Positions 21,355 through 22,670 of a DNA stretch of 22,670 bases are shown in pieces. Each line of letters opens with the position of its first letter. Position 1 is the first letter of the stretch. The notes under the pieces are model-generated. The model made no database searches. It was not told where the DNA came from and saw nothing but the letters and a program-made list of their open reading frames with translations. Origin of the DNA: an uncultured Pseudomonadota bacterium (GTDB lineage Bacteria > Pseudomonadota > Gammaproteobacteria > Methylococcales > Methylomonadaceae); the NCBI GenBank assembly GCA_903902945.1, contig CAIUWU010000038.1:1-22670 (forward strand). Direction: 5' to 3'. The position numbers and the translations under genes were made by a program.

Positions 21355-22670
21355 ATGACAGCTATCGATCTCAGCAGTCCCGAGTTTTATATCAACCGCG
21401 AACTCAGTCTTCTGGAATTCAATGTCCGAGTACTGGCGCAAGCACTGGACGAATCGATTCCCTTACTGGAACGCCTCAATTACCTCTGCATTTCCTGTTC
21501 CAATCTCGATGAGTTTTATGAAGTCCGGGTTGCCAGCCTGCTGCAAATGGCCGAAATGGATGCCCATGTCATCAGCAGCGATGGCCTGACCATCAATGAA
21601 CAGCTCGATAGAATCGCCGTCAAAGCCCACGCCCTGGTTGCCGAACAGTATCGGATACTCAACGACGTTCTGATTCCCCGACTGGCCAATGAAAACATTC
21701 ACTTCGTCAGACGGGATAAATGGACGCCGGCACAGCGCAGCTGGCTGGAAAAATATTTTAATGAAGAACTGCTGCCGATTCTGACCCCGGTCGGCCTGGA
21801 TTCAGCGCACCCGTTTCCGCGCATTCTCAACAAAAGTTTGAATTTCATCATTTCGCTGACTGGCAAAGATGCGTTTGGTCGTAACAGCGGCCGGGCGATT
21901 CTGCAGGCGCCGCGAGCCTTACCCCGCATCATTCAGTTGCCGGCGGCTGAAACTGAAAGCGGCCCTTGCGATTTTGTGTTTTTGTCTTCCATCATTCACG
22001 CCTTTATCAACGATTTGTTCAAAGGCATGACGGTTACCGGTTGCCATCAGTTCCGGGTAACCCGTAACAGCGATTTTTTTGTCGATGACGATGCGATTGA
22101 TGACCTGATGATGGCGGTAGCCGGCGAGCTGGCAATGCGTAACTACGGCGACGAAGTCCGATTGGAGATCGATGCCAACTGCCCCGATGAAACCATCAAA
22201 TTTCTCAGAGCGCGTTTTGATCTGAGTGCCGACAAGGTGTTTCTGGCGACCGGTCCGGTCAATTTAAGCCGTATCCAGACCATTTATGGTTTGGTGGAGC
22301 GTGCCGATTTAAAATTTCCGTCATTCAAGCCCAGTGTTCCCAACAGTCTGGGCCGCAGCAGCAAAGATGTATTCGCCGCGATTCGTAAACAGGATATTTT
22401 GCTGCATCATCCTTACGAATCGTTCATGCCGGTAGTCGACTTCATTCGCCAGGCCGCTGCTGATCCCGATGTCCTGGCGATCAAACAGACTTTATATCGT
22501 ACCGGGGTCGATTCACCGATTGTGGCCGCACTGATCAAAGCAGCCAGAGCCGGTAAAGAAGTAACGGTGGTGATCGAATTGCGCGCCCGTTTCGATGAAA
22601 AAGACAATATCGGACTGGCGGCCAAATTGCAGGAAGCGGCAGCGCATGTCGTTTACGGCGTCGTGGGTTA
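21355..22670 (+). CDS. ppk1: Polyphosphate kinase 1, 5' part (cut by window edge)
   Basis: Synthesises inorganic polyphosphate from ATP. 438 complete codons are visible of a family length near 690, and the frame is open to the right edge. The N-domain opens with F-Y-I-N-R-E-L-S-L-L-E-F-N-V-R-V, followed by N-L-D-E-F-Y-E-V-R-V. The head domain follows from about residue 110. The catalytic C1 domain begins around 330, with D-I-L-L-H-H-P-Y-E-S-F, I-K-Q-T-L-Y-R-T and V-V-I-E-L-R-A-R-F-D-E. The window ends just before the segment that should hold the phosphorylated histidine (K-x-H-A-K), so completeness cannot be judged. The ATG follows GCAGCGC with no strong ribosome binding site, and a good -10 lies upstream. 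Confidence 0.95.
   Translation, partial: MTAIDLSSPEFYINRELSLLEFNVRVLAQALDESIPLLERLNYLCISCSNLDEFYEVRVASLLQMAEMDAHVISSDGLTINEQLDRIAVKAHALVAEQYRILNDVLIPRLANENIHFVRRDKWTPAQRSWLEKYFNEELLPILTPVGLDSAHPFPRILNKSLNFIISLTGKDAFGRNSGRAILQAPRALPRIIQLPAAETESGPCDFVFLSSIIHAFINDLFKGMTVTGCHQFRVTRNSDFFVDDDAIDDLMMAVAGELAMRNYGDEVRLEIDANCPDETIKFLRARFDLSADKVFLATGPVNLSRIQTIYGLVERADLKFPSFKPSVPNSLGRSSKDVFAAIRKQDILLHHPYESFMPVVDFIRQAAADPDVLAIKQTLYRTGVDSPIVAALIKAARAGKEVTVVIELRARFDEKDNIGLAAKLQEAAAHVVYGVVG

Noticed and set aside
21137..21358. A 73-codon + strand frame starting in the inverted repeat before ppk1
   Set aside because: It starts inside the repeat and runs over the ppk1 promoter, a pattern typical of spurious ORFs made by such repeats.

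Overview
The window reads as ordinary chromosomal DNA of a gammaproteobacterium. SucB, LipA/LipB, UbiC, YciO, YoaA, GloC, RlmD and CysM all have recognisable gammaproteobacterial form. ScpA and ScpB are present, and Enterobacterales lack these (they use MukBEF), so a lineage outside the enterics is likely. A Methylococcales-type methanotroph is plausible, but this is a guess from gene order and protein style and nothing here proves it. Coding density is very high and base composition is close to balanced. I see no tRNA, rRNA, CRISPR array, prophage or defence island.

Layout, left to right. (1) At 1-95 the left edge is broken: the sucA 3' end starts abruptly behind sequence that does not belong to it. 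sucB, a ybdD-like small gene and an AI-2E/PerM-type permease follow on the + strand up to 2952. (2) A hairpin at 2941-2965 separates these from a long - strand block. Its transcription order is dacA, dat, ybeD, lipB, lipA, PIN-PhoH ATPase (8305 down to 2980), with overlapping starts and stops for much of it. (3) gloC and ubiC run on the + strand (8543-9757), divergent from dacA. (4) A second - strand operon-like block runs from 17127 down to 9759: TPR lipoprotein, yoaA, tsaB, yciO, an M50 protease, scpA, scpB, rluB. (5) A third - strand block runs cysM, rlmD, an L,D-transpeptidase, truA (20938 down to 17369), and a hairpin-rich gap separates it from block 4. (6) A 416-base gap holds divergent promoters and a dispersed-type inverted repeat. 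It leads to ppk1 on the + strand, which is cut by the right edge.

How the genes work together: sucA/sucB form the 2-oxoglutarate dehydrogenase core, whose E2 needs lipoate. The lipB/lipA pair that makes protein-bound lipoate lies 4 kb away beside the peptidoglycan carboxypeptidase gene dacA. Block 4 mixes helicase repair (YoaA), the t6A tRNA modification partner TsaB, a TsaC-like paralogue (YciO), the condensin accessory proteins ScpA/ScpB and the 23S pseudouridine synthase RluB. Block 3 combines cysteine synthesis, 23S methylation (RlmD), a cell-wall cross-linking fold and tRNA pseudouridylation (TruA).

I found no convincing new biological system. The points most worth checking are the broken sucA edge, the out-of-frame overlap of scpB and rluB, the long open frame ahead of scpB, and the signal-less L,D-transpeptidase locked by overlaps between two RNA-modification genes.
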